The notes under the pieces: generated by a model
Told to the model about the DNA's origin: nothing
Seen by the model: the letters and a program-made list of their open reading frames with translations, nothing else
Databases searched by the model: none
Shown here: piece by piece, positions 10,575 to 19,082 of the stretch
Position numbering within the stretch: position 1 is the stretch's first letter
Layout: the number at the start of each line of letters is the position of its first letter
From: an uncultured Maribacter sp.
Lineage (GTDB): Bacteria > Bacteroidota > Bacteroidia > Flavobacteriales > Flavobacteriaceae
Assembly: GCF_947500405.1 (NCBI RefSeq)
Contig: NZ_CANMRY010000010.1
Span: 62,001 to 126,000, forward strand
Reading direction: 5' to 3'
Length of the DNA stretch: 64,000 nt
Made by a program: the position numbers and the translations under genes

Positions 10575-11324
10575 TTATAAGAGACGAATATCATTATTTC
10601 TAAAAAGGTTTAGCAAGTTATTTTCCGGATGTAATTCTGTAATCATTGTATTTATAGCATTTACATCACAACTTTTATACCTATGTTGTGAATTCAGTTT
10701 TTCCGAAATAGAAAGCAACACCGATTTTTTTGAAGATTTTATAACAGCTTTCTTTATTTGCACAATATCCCAATCAAACTCTGTTAAACCATGTATAGCG
10801 TCAACATAGCCCGTACCTATAAAAGAATAATCTACTCTAATCTCTGATAAATTATGAATTGCATTTGCTCCTATTGCAGATTGCGTATCATTAGAAATTT
10901 GTCCTCCAATAAATATAACAGTTATATTTTCTTTGTCTAACAACTCCATGGCTACCGTTAAACTTAGTGTAAAACAAGTAAGTTTTAAGTGTTCTGGCAA
11001 TAAACGTGCTAACTCCATACACGTAGTACCTCCATCAATAAAAATAACTGCATTCTCTTTTAGTAAAGAAATCGCTTTTTTAGCAATCAACTTTTTTTCA
11101 GACAATTTATAAATATTTTTATTTGGCAAACTTTTATTAGTAAAACCAAGAGAAATTGCACCTCCATGCACTTTTTTTAATTTATTATCTGCATCTAACT
11201 CCTTAACATCTCTTCTTACCGTATCGATAGAAACATTTAAACTCTCTGCTAAATCCATCAACAATACTCTATTATGCAATGCAACTTCATTTAATATAGC
11301 AAAATGTCTTTCTTCTTTTAACAT
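10575..11324 (-). CDS. DeoR/GlpR-family regulator, probably of amino-sugar recycling
   Basis: 249 residues. An N-terminal DeoR winged helix-turn-helix covers about residues 3-57 (LAESLNVSIDTVRRDVKEL, then KKVHGGA). The C-terminal sugar-phosphate sensor domain has the DGGTT effector loop near residue 98. Family members bind phosphorylated sugars and usually repress adjacent catabolic genes. It sits between murQ and the divergent NagB-like/PIG-L gene, so MurNAc-6-P, GlcNAc-6-P or GlcN-6-P are plausible effectors (inference). Three phased direct repeats in the divergent spacer are the best candidate operator. Confidence 0.92.
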   Translation of the reverse strand: MLKEERHFAILNEVALHNRVLLMDLAESLNVSIDTVRRDVKELDADNKLKKVHGGAISLGFTNKSLPNKNIYKLSEKKLIAKKAISLLKENAVIFIDGGTTCMELARLLPEHLKLTCFTLSLTVAMELLDKENITVIFIGGQISNDTQSAIGANAIHNLSEIRVDYSFIGTGYVDAIHGLTEFDWDIVQIKKAVIKSSKKSVLLSISEKLNSQHRYKSCDVNAINTMITELHPENNLLNLFRNNDIRLL

Positions 11325-11353
11325 ATATAAATATTCTTATTCCGAATCTACAA

Positions 11354-11361
11354 CAAAAATA
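11354..11361 (-). promoter_or_regulatory. -7 element upstream of the DeoR-type regulator and murQ
   Basis: The minus strand reads TATTTTTG, a perfect TAnnTTTG -7 box, ending 30 bases before the ATG at 11324. I could not find a convincing TTG -33 element at the usual spacing, so support is partial. Confidence 0.38.
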
Positions 11362-11425
11362 TATAATAAATAACGTGCCACTTTACGTGATTTTAACAGC
11401 TAAAGTATATTAAAAATTAAAATAA

Positions 11426-11514
11426 AGCAAAAAACAGCAAAATAAATAGCAAAAAACAGCAATAAAACACAATTTATGCTTACATTAGCAACACATAACT
11501 GTAAAAAACAGCAT
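11426..11514 (+). promoter_or_regulatory. Three phased direct repeats, candidate DeoR-type operator
   Basis: AGCAAAAAACAGCAA occurs at 11426-11440 and, identically, at 11448-11462. A third copy with two end changes, TGTAAAAAACAGCAT, lies at 11500-11514, two bases before the ATG of the NagB-like fusion. Centre spacings are 22 and 52 bases, close to two and five helical turns, so all copies face the same side of the DNA. DeoR-family repressors commonly bind tandem direct repeats. Binding by the neighbouring regulator is inferred. Confidence 0.55.
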
Positions 11515-11516
11515 CT

Positions 11517-13460
11517 ATGCATCTCCTTACAACGAAACCCAAGACAAAAAAAATTCCAAAAGATGAAGAATCAAGAAAATTTGAAAAAATTAAGACATTA
11601 GTATATTCAAATGCAGACTCTGCTTCTTTATCTGTTGCAAAAGAAATAGCAGAATTAATACAACAAAAGCAAAAAGAAGGCAAAAATGCTGTTTTAGGTC
11701 TTGCGACTGGGTCTACCCCAACTAAAGTTTATGACTACTTAGTTAAATTTCATGAAGAAGATAATCTAAGTTTTAAAAACGTAATTACATTTAATTTAGA
11801 TGAGTATTTTCCGATGCAAGCAGACTCTATACATAGCTATGTTAGGTTTATGAAAGAACACCTTTTTGATCATATTGATATTAAAGAAAGTAATATTAAT
11901 ATTCCTGATGGAAGTCTTGAGAAAGAAGATATAAAAGAATTTTGTGAAACCTACGAAAAGAAAATTCTAGAAGTTGGAGGAATAGACATACAATTACTAG
12001 GAATAGGAAGAACGGGACATATTGGTTTTAATGAGCCTGGTTCCTCTCTAACAAGTAAAACTCGTATGGTACGTTTAGACCGTGTTACCTGTTTAGATGC
12101 TGCAAGTGACTTTTTTGGATTAGAAAATGTACCTTCCAAAGCCATTACAATGGGTGTTGGCTCCATTATGGAAGCAAGAAAAATTATTCTTATGGCATGG
12201 GGGGAAGGTAAATCTGAAATTATTAAAGAGGCTACAGAAGGGAAAATAAGAAAATCTGTCCCTGCAACTTTCTTACAACAACACAAAAACTGTGAATTTA
12301 TAATAGATTTTGCTGCAGCTTCTTCATTAACAAGAATATACACACCATGGTTAGTAAGTGATTGTGAATGGACTGAAAATCTTATAAAAAAAGCATCTAT
12401 TTGGTTATCCCAAAAAGTAAACAAGGCTATTTTAAAGCTTACAAATGAGGATTATAATGAACATGGAATGGGTAATTTAATTGCCGAAATTGGTTCTGCA
12501 GAACAAATAAACTTACAAGTATTTAACCAATTACAACGAACTATTACTGGTTGGCCAGGAGGAAAACCTAATGCCGATGATAGTAGCAGACCTGAAAGAA
12601 AATCTCCATATCCTAAAACTTCGCTTATTTTTAGCCCACACCCAGATGATGATGTTATTTCTATGGGAGGAACCCTATTACGTCTTGTAGACCAAGGTCA
12701 CCAGGTACATGTAGCATACCAAACCTCAGGAAATATAGCTGTTTTTGATGATGAAGTAATTCGTTTTTTAGATTTTGCAAAAGATATTGACGAAAAAAAC
12801 ACAGAATTACAAGAAAAAATAAAACAGGTAAGAGCCTTTCTAAAAAATAAAAAACCGGGACAAATAGATAGTCCTGAAATTCAACAAATAAAAGGGCTCA
12901 TTAGAAAGGGAGAAGCTCTTTCTGCTTGTAGATATTGTGGTGTTAAAGAAGAAAATGGTCATTTTCAAAACTTACCATTCTATGAAACAGGAACTGTTAA
13001 GAAAAAACCGCATTCTAAAGAAGATATTCAAATAACATATGATTTATTAAACAAAATAAAGCCTAATCAAATATTTGCTGCTGGAGATTTATCTGATCCC
13101 CACGGAACACACCGTGTATGTTTACAAATTATTTATGACGCACTACAAAGACTTGTTGAAGAAAAAGCAGATTGGCTAGATGATTGTTATGTTTGGTTAT
13201 ACAGAGGAGCATGGCAAGAATGGGATATTGCCGATATGGAAATGTCCGTTCCTATTGGTCCAAAAGATATGCAACGTAAAAAGAATGCAATTTTTAAACA
13301 TCAATCTCAGAAAGATGCCGCGATGTTTCCTGGAAATGATGAGCGTGAGTTCTGGCAAAGAGCTGAACAAAGAAATACTGAAACCGCAAAAAAATACAAT
13401 GCTTTAGGCATGGCAGAATATGAGGCAATGGAAGGTTTTGTTCGATATCATTTTAATTAA
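11517..13460 (+). CDS. NagB-like glucosamine-6-phosphate deaminase domain fused to a PIG-L/LmbE deacetylase domain
   Basis: 647 residues. Residues about 25-290 are a NagB-type isomerase/deaminase: LATGSTPTKVY (62-72), TFNLDEYFP with Asp95 (the E. coli Asp72 equivalent), and GIGRTGHIGFNEPGSS (162-177). Residues about 365-640 are a PIG-L/LmbE zinc deacetylase with SPHPDDDVISMGG (373-385) and a later DPHGTH. Bacteroides carries the same fusion (the BT_0258-like protein), so it is an established family of uncertain activity. E. coli NagB has Asp141, His143 and Glu148 in the active-site loop; here Asp141 is replaced by Thr166, while His168 and Glu173 remain. No separate nagA is present nearby, so the PIG-L half might remove the N-acetyl group (inference). 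Confidence 0.9.
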   Translation: MHLLTTKPKTKKIPKDEESRKFEKIKTLVYSNADSASLSVAKEIAELIQQKQKEGKNAVLGLATGSTPTKVYDYLVKFHEEDNLSFKNVITFNLDEYFPMQADSIHSYVRFMKEHLFDHIDIKESNINIPDGSLEKEDIKEFCETYEKKILEVGGIDIQLLGIGRTGHIGFNEPGSSLTSKTRMVRLDRVTCLDAASDFFGLENVPSKAITMGVGSIMEARKIILMAWGEGKSEIIKEATEGKIRKSVPATFLQQHKNCEFIIDFAAASSLTRIYTPWLVSDCEWTENLIKKASIWLSQKVNKAILKLTNEDYNEHGMGNLIAEIGSAEQINLQVFNQLQRTITGWPGGKPNADDSSRPERKSPYPKTSLIFSPHPDDDVISMGGTLLRLVDQGHQVHVAYQTSGNIAVFDDEVIRFLDFAKDIDEKNTELQEKIKQVRAFLKNKKPGQIDSPEIQQIKGLIRKGEALSACRYCGVKEENGHFQNLPFYETGTVKKKPHSKEDIQITYDLLNKIKPNQIFAAGDLSDPHGTHRVCLQIIYDALQRLVEEKADWLDDCYVWLYRGAWQEWDIADMEMSVPIGPKDMQRKKNAIFKHQSQKDAAMFPGNDEREFWQRAEQRNTETAKKYNALGMAEYEAMEGFVRYHFN

Positions 13461-13475
13461 TAGAAATATAATCTT

Positions 13476-13511
13476 AAAAAGGGCTATTTTAGTAAAAAAT
13501 AGTCCTTTTTT
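13476..13511 (+). terminator. Hairpin terminator or attenuator between the NagB-like fusion and the DigH-like gene
   Basis: A 15-bp stem (13476-13490 with 13496-13510, one G-T pair) has a 5-base loop. The 3' arm ends in TTTTT and the strand continues TGTTTTT. It begins 15 bases after the upstream stop and ends 10 bases before the next ATG, so it may lower expression of the downstream ampG-nagZ-anmK operon rather than stop it completely. Confidence 0.7.
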
Positions 13512-13520
13512 GTTTTTCCT

Positions 13521-15026
13521 ATGTCAAAATACTTGTTAGTTTTTCTCCTTACTACTATTCTTCTTTCTTGTAATTCTTTACAGTCATATAACAAGCATCC
13601 AAAAACCGAATTTAGAGGTGTTTGGATTGCCACAGTAGTAAATATAGATTGGCCAAAAAACGGATTAGATAACATAGAAAAACAAAAAAAAGATTATCTA
13701 GAAATATTAAATTTCTATCAAAATCTAAATTTTAATGCGGTTATAGTACAAGTTAGAGCTACAGGAGATTCTTTCTACGCATCGGATTATGCACCATGGT
13801 CTAGGTATTTAACTGGAGAAGAAGGAAAAGTACCAATACAAAATTTTAATATGTTAAAATGGATGATTTCTCAGGCGCATTCTCGCGGTATGGAATTTCA
13901 TGCATGGCTAAACCCTTATAGAGCAACATTTGATTTAAATACAGAAGTTCTAAGTCCTACACATGATTTTAACTTACACCCAGAGTGGATGCTTAAATAT
14001 GGTAAAAAAAATTATTACAATCCCGGATTACCAGAAGTAAGAGAAAAATTAGCTTCTATCATAAAAGAGGTGGTTCGTAAGTACGATATTGATGCTATTC
14101 ATTTTGATGATTATTTTTATCCTTATAAAATTAAAGATCTAGTTTTTGAAGACCAATCTTGTTATGAATTTTACAAACAACCTAACCAAAAATTAGAAGA
14201 CTGGCGTAGAAGTAATATAGATTCTTTAATAAAAAATGCGCATCAAACTATAAAAAAAGAAAAGCCATGGGTACAGTTTGGGGTTAGTCCGTTTGGAGTA
14301 TGGAAAAATAATTCTACCGACCCAAAAGGTTCGGATACCAAAGCAGGAGTTACCACTTATGAAGATTTATATGCAAACCCATTATTATGGATGCAAAAAG
14401 GATGGGTAGATTATGTTATTCCGCAAGTATATTGGAGTATGAATTTACCCATTGCTTCGCATAGTAAAATAGTAAGCTGGTGGGCAAAAAACAAAAGTAA
14501 TAGCAATATCTACATTGGTAATGGCGCTTATAAAGTTAGAAATAATAGCGATAAGGCCTGGGACAAGAAAAAAGAACTTCCTAACCAATTAAAACTATCA
14601 AGAAACACTAAAGAAATAGTAGGCAATGCATTTTTTAGTGCCAAATCTTTAATGCAAAAGAATACCGATGTTGTAAAAAACATTCAAAAAAAATACTATA
14701 AAAAAACAGCTCTTTCACCAATCTCCCCCTTAAAAAAAGAACCTATAAAAGAGATTAAAGTTAAAAATTTAAAAATAACATCAGACACTATTCATTTTTC
14801 TATAAATACAAACCATAATATTAGATATGCTTTATGCTATAATAGTGGTAAAAAACGAAAAGAAAGCTACCCTATTACTAAATTACATACCAAAATCCAC
14901 ATTAATACAAATCATCAATTTACAATTCCCTTAAAAGAATTAAAAAGCAAAAAACAGGTAGCGGTTAGTTTTTTAGACTATTACGGGCAAGAAAGTAAAC
15001 CAATAGTATTAAATTTAAAACCATGA
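13521..15026 (+). CDS. DigH/YngK-like (GHL10, DUF187) peptidoglycan glycosyl hydrolase, lipoprotein
   Basis: 501 residues. A lipoprotein signal has the lipobox LLSC near residue 17. A GHL10-type TIM barrel follows from about residue 29: EFRGVWIATVVNIDWP, VIVQVRATGDSFY, HAWLNPYRA and IHFDDYFYPY are family landmarks. The C-terminal part (from about 400) is lysine-rich and probably a small beta domain. E. coli DigH of this family cleaves glycan strands that have lost their stem peptides. Here the gene overlaps ampG by 4 bases and lies in a muropeptide-recycling operon, which supports the same role in the periplasm. Substrate is inferred; a role on another polysaccharide is possible. Confidence 0.82.
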   Translation: MSKYLLVFLLTTILLSCNSLQSYNKHPKTEFRGVWIATVVNIDWPKNGLDNIEKQKKDYLEILNFYQNLNFNAVIVQVRATGDSFYASDYAPWSRYLTGEEGKVPIQNFNMLKWMISQAHSRGMEFHAWLNPYRATFDLNTEVLSPTHDFNLHPEWMLKYGKKNYYNPGLPEVREKLASIIKEVVRKYDIDAIHFDDYFYPYKIKDLVFEDQSCYEFYKQPNQKLEDWRRSNIDSLIKNAHQTIKKEKPWVQFGVSPFGVWKNNSTDPKGSDTKAGVTTYEDLYANPLLWMQKGWVDYVIPQVYWSMNLPIASHSKIVSWWAKNKSNSNIYIGNGAYKVRNNSDKAWDKKKELPNQLKLSRNTKEIVGNAFFSAKSLMQKNTDVVKNIQKKYYKKTALSPISPLKKEPIKEIKVKNLKITSDTIHFSINTNHNIRYALCYNSGKKRKESYPITKLHTKIHINTNHQFTIPLKELKSKKQVAVSFLDYYGQESKPIVLNLKP

Positions 15027-16288
15027 TTAAAAAAGATAAAGGTGCTTGGGCATGGGTTCCTGTTTTATATTTTACGCAAGGTCTCCCTTATGTAATGGTA
15101 GTTACCGTATCTGTAATTATGTATAAAAAATTAGGAATTAGTAATTCCGATATTGGCCTATATACCAGTTGGCTATACTTACCATGGGTTCTTAAACCAC
15201 TTTGGAGTCCTTTTGTAGATTTAAAAAGCACAAAACGCAAATGGTTTTTAGCCATGCAATTTTTAATTGCCTTAGCACTTTTAGGAGTTGGATTAACCCT
15301 ACCAACTAATATTTTTTTCACTACAACCCTAGCCTGTTTTTGGATGGCTGCATTTGCATCTGCTACTAACGATATAGCGTCGGATGGGTATTATATGTTA
15401 GGATTATCCGAAAAAAAACAGTCTTTCTTCGTTGGTATGCGAAGTACCTTTTACAGACTAGCAATGGTTACAGGAGAAGGTTTAATAGTTATACTTGCAG
15501 GTTATTTAGAAACCAAATACGGTGATAGTACTAAAGCTTGGAGCATTACCATGATTGCTGCTGCTACACTAATGTTAGCTTTAACAATAGCCAACTTTTT
15601 TGCAGCTCCTAAATATGAAAATGAAGAAAAAAATAATGTAGACAAACCTCAAAGTTTTGGAACTATTTTAGGCTCTTTCTTTAAAAAACCTAATATTGGT
15701 ATTGCCCTTGCTTTTATTCTTACATACCGTTTAGGAGAATCGCAATTAGTAAAAATGGCAGCCCCTTTTATGTTAGATGAAGTTTCTGAAGGCGGATTGG
15801 GGTTTTCTACCGAAAAACTAGGAACTTTATTTGGAACGGTTGGCGTAATAATGCTTTCTATTGGCGGAATTCTTGGCGGAATATTAATCTCTAGAGACGG
15901 ACTAAAAAAATGGATGTTACCCATGTTGTTATCTTTAAATATTCCAAATATTCTTTATGCAATTTTAGCCGTAACAAAAACCACTAATATTATTGCCGTT
16001 ACTGCAACAGTAGCTTTTGAAAAATTTGGTTATGGCTTTGGTTTTGCCGCCTTTCTAATGTATCTAATTTATATAGCAGAAGGAAAATCTAAAACGTCGC
16101 ATTACGCAATTGCTACAGGTTTTATGGCTCTAGGGATGATGCTTCCAGGAATGATAAGTGGTTATATGCAAGAATGGTTAGGCTACGGCGGATTCTTTAT
16201 TTGGGTAGTTATTGCAGCTCTCCCTGCTTTGATACTTTTAAAATATATTGAATACCCTGCAGAATACGGTAAAAAATCAAACTCATAG
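15023..16288 (+). CDS. ampG: AmpG-type muropeptide permease (major facilitator superfamily)
   Basis: 421 residues, about 12 membrane segments. The start GAWAWVPVLYFTQGLPY and the section WLYLPWVLKPLWSPFVD match the AmpG group of MFS transporters, which import GlcNAc-anhydroMurNAc (peptides) into the cytoplasm. The ATG overlaps the stop of the DigH-like gene (ATGA), and nagZ starts one base after this stop, so the three are translationally coupled. The genomic context makes AmpG more likely than a generic MFS sugar porter. Confidence 0.85.
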   Translation: MIKKDKGAWAWVPVLYFTQGLPYVMVVTVSVIMYKKLGISNSDIGLYTSWLYLPWVLKPLWSPFVDLKSTKRKWFLAMQFLIALALLGVGLTLPTNIFFTTTLACFWMAAFASATNDIASDGYYMLGLSEKKQSFFVGMRSTFYRLAMVTGEGLIVILAGYLETKYGDSTKAWSITMIAAATLMLALTIANFFAAPKYENEEKNNVDKPQSFGTILGSFFKKPNIGIALAFILTYRLGESQLVKMAAPFMLDEVSEGGLGFSTEKLGTLFGTVGVIMLSIGGILGGILISRDGLKKWMLPMLLSLNIPNILYAILAVTKTTNIIAVTATVAFEKFGYGFGFAAFLMYLIYIAEGKSKTSHYAIATGFMALGMMLPGMISGYMQEWLGYGGFFIWVVIAALPALILLKYIEYPAEYGKKSNS

Positions 16289-16289
16289 A

Positions 16290-17876
16290 ATGCGTAATAT
16301 CACTTCTTATACTCTAGCATCAGAATCTCTTAGCCTAAGAGAAAAAGTTGGGCAATTTTTTATGCCCGCTGCTTTTATTAATGATACTGAAAAAGAAATC
16401 TCTACGCTAGAAAACCTAATAAAAGAACAAGGAATTGGAGGATTATGCTTTTTTCATAGTAGAGCTAGTGCAGCCACAAATTTTGAAGGCAAGAAAAAAA
16501 TAATTTACAATAAAGAAAGTTTACAAACTTTAAAAAAATTAATTAAAAGGTATCAAAAAGCAGCAAAACACCCCCTTTTAATTAGTATTGATGCGGAATG
16601 GGGATTAGCTATGCGTATTGAAAATACACCACAATACCCCTATACCATTTGTTTGGGAGCAATGACCAGTAATTTAGATTTAGTTGAAGCTGTTGGAAAA
16701 AATATTGCTTTAGATTGTAAAGATGCTGGTATTCATTGGAATTTAGCTCCTGTCGTAGATATTAATAACAACCCTAACAATCCTGTTATTGGTTACCGTT
16801 CTTTTGGAGAGAATAAAGAAAATGTTACCCAAAAAGCACTTGCTTTTATAAAAGGAACCCAAGAAGCAGGAATACTAACTAGTATTAAACATTTTCCTGG
16901 ACATGGCGATACTGCTACAGACTCGCACTTAGATTTACCCTTAATAGATAAAACCAAAGAAGCTTTATGGGAAAACGAGTTATATCCTTTTAAAAAAGCT
17001 ATTGCCTCTGGTATAGATTCTGTAATGGTTGGGCATTTATCGGTGCCTGCCTTAGCAAACGGGAGTACTATATCGTCCAGTATATCTAAAGACATTATTA
17101 AAAGTGTTTTACGCAAAGAAATGGGGTTTAATGGGGTCGTAATTTCCGATGCTTTAAACATGCATGCCGTTTCTAAAAACTATCCCAGAAAAGGAGAATT
17201 AGAAGGACTAGCTTTTGATGCTGGAAATGATATTTTATGTTTTGCGGAAAACACCAAAGAAGGTATAGAAACTATTCTAAAAAATGCAGATACAAAAACC
17301 ATAGAAGAGAGTTTTAAAAGAATATGGTTATTAAAAGAAAAGGCAATAAATCAATTTAATAACAAAAAAGGAAGAAGAATAAGCCTTAGCTCTTTAAATA
17401 GTCAGATTGCAAAAAAAAGCATCACGCAACTACAAAACAATACTAAAGATTTTGATAAAAATTCTTTCGTAGGAATTAGTGTAAATTTCAGCAAAGACAC
17501 TACTTTTTTTAATACCATTCAAGAAGAAAAAAAAATCGATTTTTATAGTTTAAATGATGCATCTATAACAGAAATAAAGTCAAAAATAAAAGATGTAAAA
17601 AACATTCTTTTAAACGTAGAACCTGCTAAAGTAAAGCCTCAAAACAAGTTTGATATTCCTGAAGAATACTGGACTTTTATAAATGAATTATTACATACTA
17701 AAAATGTAAAACTATACGTTTTTGGAAACCCGTATATTCTAAACCATTTAAACTATAAAAAAGCACAATCTGTAATAATTTCTTATCAAAACTTTGAAGA
17801 ATTTAAAACTGTTGCCGCCCATCATTTTTTAGAAAAAGTGGAAGCAAAAGGAAAATTACCCATTTCTATAAAGTAA
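16290..17876 (+). CDS. nagZ: Glycoside hydrolase family 3 beta-N-acetylglucosaminidase, NagZ-like
   Basis: 528 residues from the ATG at 16290. An upstream in-frame start at 16248 would overlap ampG by 41 bases and looks less likely. There is no signal peptide, so the enzyme is cytoplasmic. GH3 NagZ landmarks are KHFPGHGDTATDSH (200-213, with the His of the mobile catalytic loop) and GVVISDALNMHAV with nucleophile Asp287. NagZ removes the GlcNAc from GlcNAc-anhydroMurNAc. E. coli NagZ is about 341 residues; the extra roughly 170 C-terminal residues resemble the two-domain layout of the longer Bacillus enzyme. Position between ampG and anmK fits peptidoglycan recycling. Confidence 0.92.
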   Translation: MRNITSYTLASESLSLREKVGQFFMPAAFINDTEKEISTLENLIKEQGIGGLCFFHSRASAATNFEGKKKIIYNKESLQTLKKLIKRYQKAAKHPLLISIDAEWGLAMRIENTPQYPYTICLGAMTSNLDLVEAVGKNIALDCKDAGIHWNLAPVVDINNNPNNPVIGYRSFGENKENVTQKALAFIKGTQEAGILTSIKHFPGHGDTATDSHLDLPLIDKTKEALWENELYPFKKAIASGIDSVMVGHLSVPALANGSTISSSISKDIIKSVLRKEMGFNGVVISDALNMHAVSKNYPRKGELEGLAFDAGNDILCFAENTKEGIETILKNADTKTIEESFKRIWLLKEKAINQFNNKKGRRISLSSLNSQIAKKSITQLQNNTKDFDKNSFVGISVNFSKDTTFFNTIQEEKKIDFYSLNDASITEIKSKIKDVKNILLNVEPAKVKPQNKFDIPEEYWTFINELLHTKNVKLYVFGNPYILNHLNYKKAQSVIISYQNFEEFKTVAAHHFLEKVEAKGKLPISIK

Positions 17877-17882
17877 AGCATT

Positions 17883-18962
17883 ATGAAAAAAACGTTTAAT
17901 GTAATAGGATTAATGTCTGGCACTTCTTTAGATGGGTTAGATTTGGCTTACTGTCAAATTTCAGAAATAGACGGAGTATATCAATATACAATTGCAAAAA
18001 CAAAAAGTGTAGACTATACTCTAGAAATGAAAAGCAATCTTAAAAATGCTATTCATTTACCAGCTCTAGGATTGCTTGAATTAAACAATACGTACGGAAC
18101 TTGGCTAGGAGAACAAGCAAAACTTTTTATTGAAGAAGAAAATTTAGAAGTTGATTTTATTGCTAGCCATGGGCATACTACCCACCACCAACCAAAAAAA
18201 GGAGTTACCTATCAGATTGGGAGCGGGCAACATTTAGCAAATGCTTGCAACAAAGTGGTAATTAACGATTTTAGAACTAATGATGTTGCTCTCGGTGGTC
18301 AAGGAGCTCCATTAGTTCCTATTGGAGATATGCTATTTTTTAAAGAATATGATTTTTGCTTAAACCTTGGCGGTATTAGTAATATTTCTTTCCAAAAAGG
18401 GAAAGATAGAATTGCTTATGATATTGGATTGGCTAATATGCTACTAAATTATATCACTCAAAAAATAAATTTAGCTTACGATAAAGGTGGAGATTTAGCA
18501 CGTTCAGGAAAACTAAATCAAAATTTATTAGATAGCTTAAGTGCTTTAGAATTTTATAAACTACCCTACCCAAAATCTATTGGATACGAATGGTTTTTAC
18601 AAGAAGTTATTCCATTAATAGACAAAACAGAAGACACTATTCCTAATCTATTACATACTGCAGTGGTACATATATGTAATCAAATTACAATACAAATAGA
18701 GCAAAACATTTCAAAAAAAAACAACCAGCTTTTAGTAACTGGAGGTGGAGCCCTAAACTCATTTTTAATAGACACTTTAAAAAAGGAATTACAAAACACG
18801 ACAACAGTAATTATACCTTCTAAAACCGTTATAGAATTTAAAGAAGCTTTAATTTTTGCTTTAATGGGGGTTTTAAAACATCAAAACAAAACAAATGTAC
18901 TTAGTTCCGTTACTGGAGCTATAAAAGACTCTAGTTCTGGTGTAATTTTTTATCCGCAATAA
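17883..18962 (+). CDS. anmK: Anhydro-N-acetylmuramic acid kinase AnmK
   Basis: 359 residues, near the usual family length of about 370. The start NVIGLMSGTSLDGLDLAY is the diagnostic AnmK phosphate loop; ASHGHTTHHQP, LGGQGAPLVP and LNLGGISNIS follow, with LLVTGGGALN near residue 285. AnmK opens the 1,6-anhydro ring and phosphorylates to MurNAc-6-phosphate, the substrate of MurQ encoded upstream. Last gene of the digH-ampG-nagZ-anmK operon, 6 bases after nagZ. Confidence 0.97.
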   Translation: MKKTFNVIGLMSGTSLDGLDLAYCQISEIDGVYQYTIAKTKSVDYTLEMKSNLKNAIHLPALGLLELNNTYGTWLGEQAKLFIEEENLEVDFIASHGHTTHHQPKKGVTYQIGSGQHLANACNKVVINDFRTNDVALGGQGAPLVPIGDMLFFKEYDFCLNLGGISNISFQKGKDRIAYDIGLANMLLNYITQKINLAYDKGGDLARSGKLNQNLLDSLSALEFYKLPYPKSIGYEWFLQEVIPLIDKTEDTIPNLLHTAVVHICNQITIQIEQNISKKNNQLLVTGGGALNSFLIDTLKKELQNTTTVIIPSKTVIEFKEALIFALMGVLKHQNKTNVLSSVTGAIKDSSSGVIFYPQ

Positions 18963-19082
18963 CTTCTACAGTCAAATTATAGTACTTTATTGTTATTTAC
19001 AGATAATATTTGCTGTATAAGCAAATCAATTCTTAAATTGTTACAGATTATATAATAGTACTTTTTTTAACAGTATATATTT

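Noticed and set aside
11373..11389. Direct repeat ACGTG ... ACGTG in the deoR spacer
   Set aside because: Only 5 bases long with a 12-base period and no third copy; far weaker than the 15-base repeats nearby.
16248..16289. Upstream start for nagZ overlapping ampG
   Set aside because: It adds 14 unfamily-like residues and a 41-base overlap, while the ATG at 16290 directly follows the ampG stop.
18993..19012. AATATTTG as -7 box of the DUF4212 operon
   Set aside because: First base mismatched and the nearest TTG is only 12 bases upstream, too short for this promoter type.
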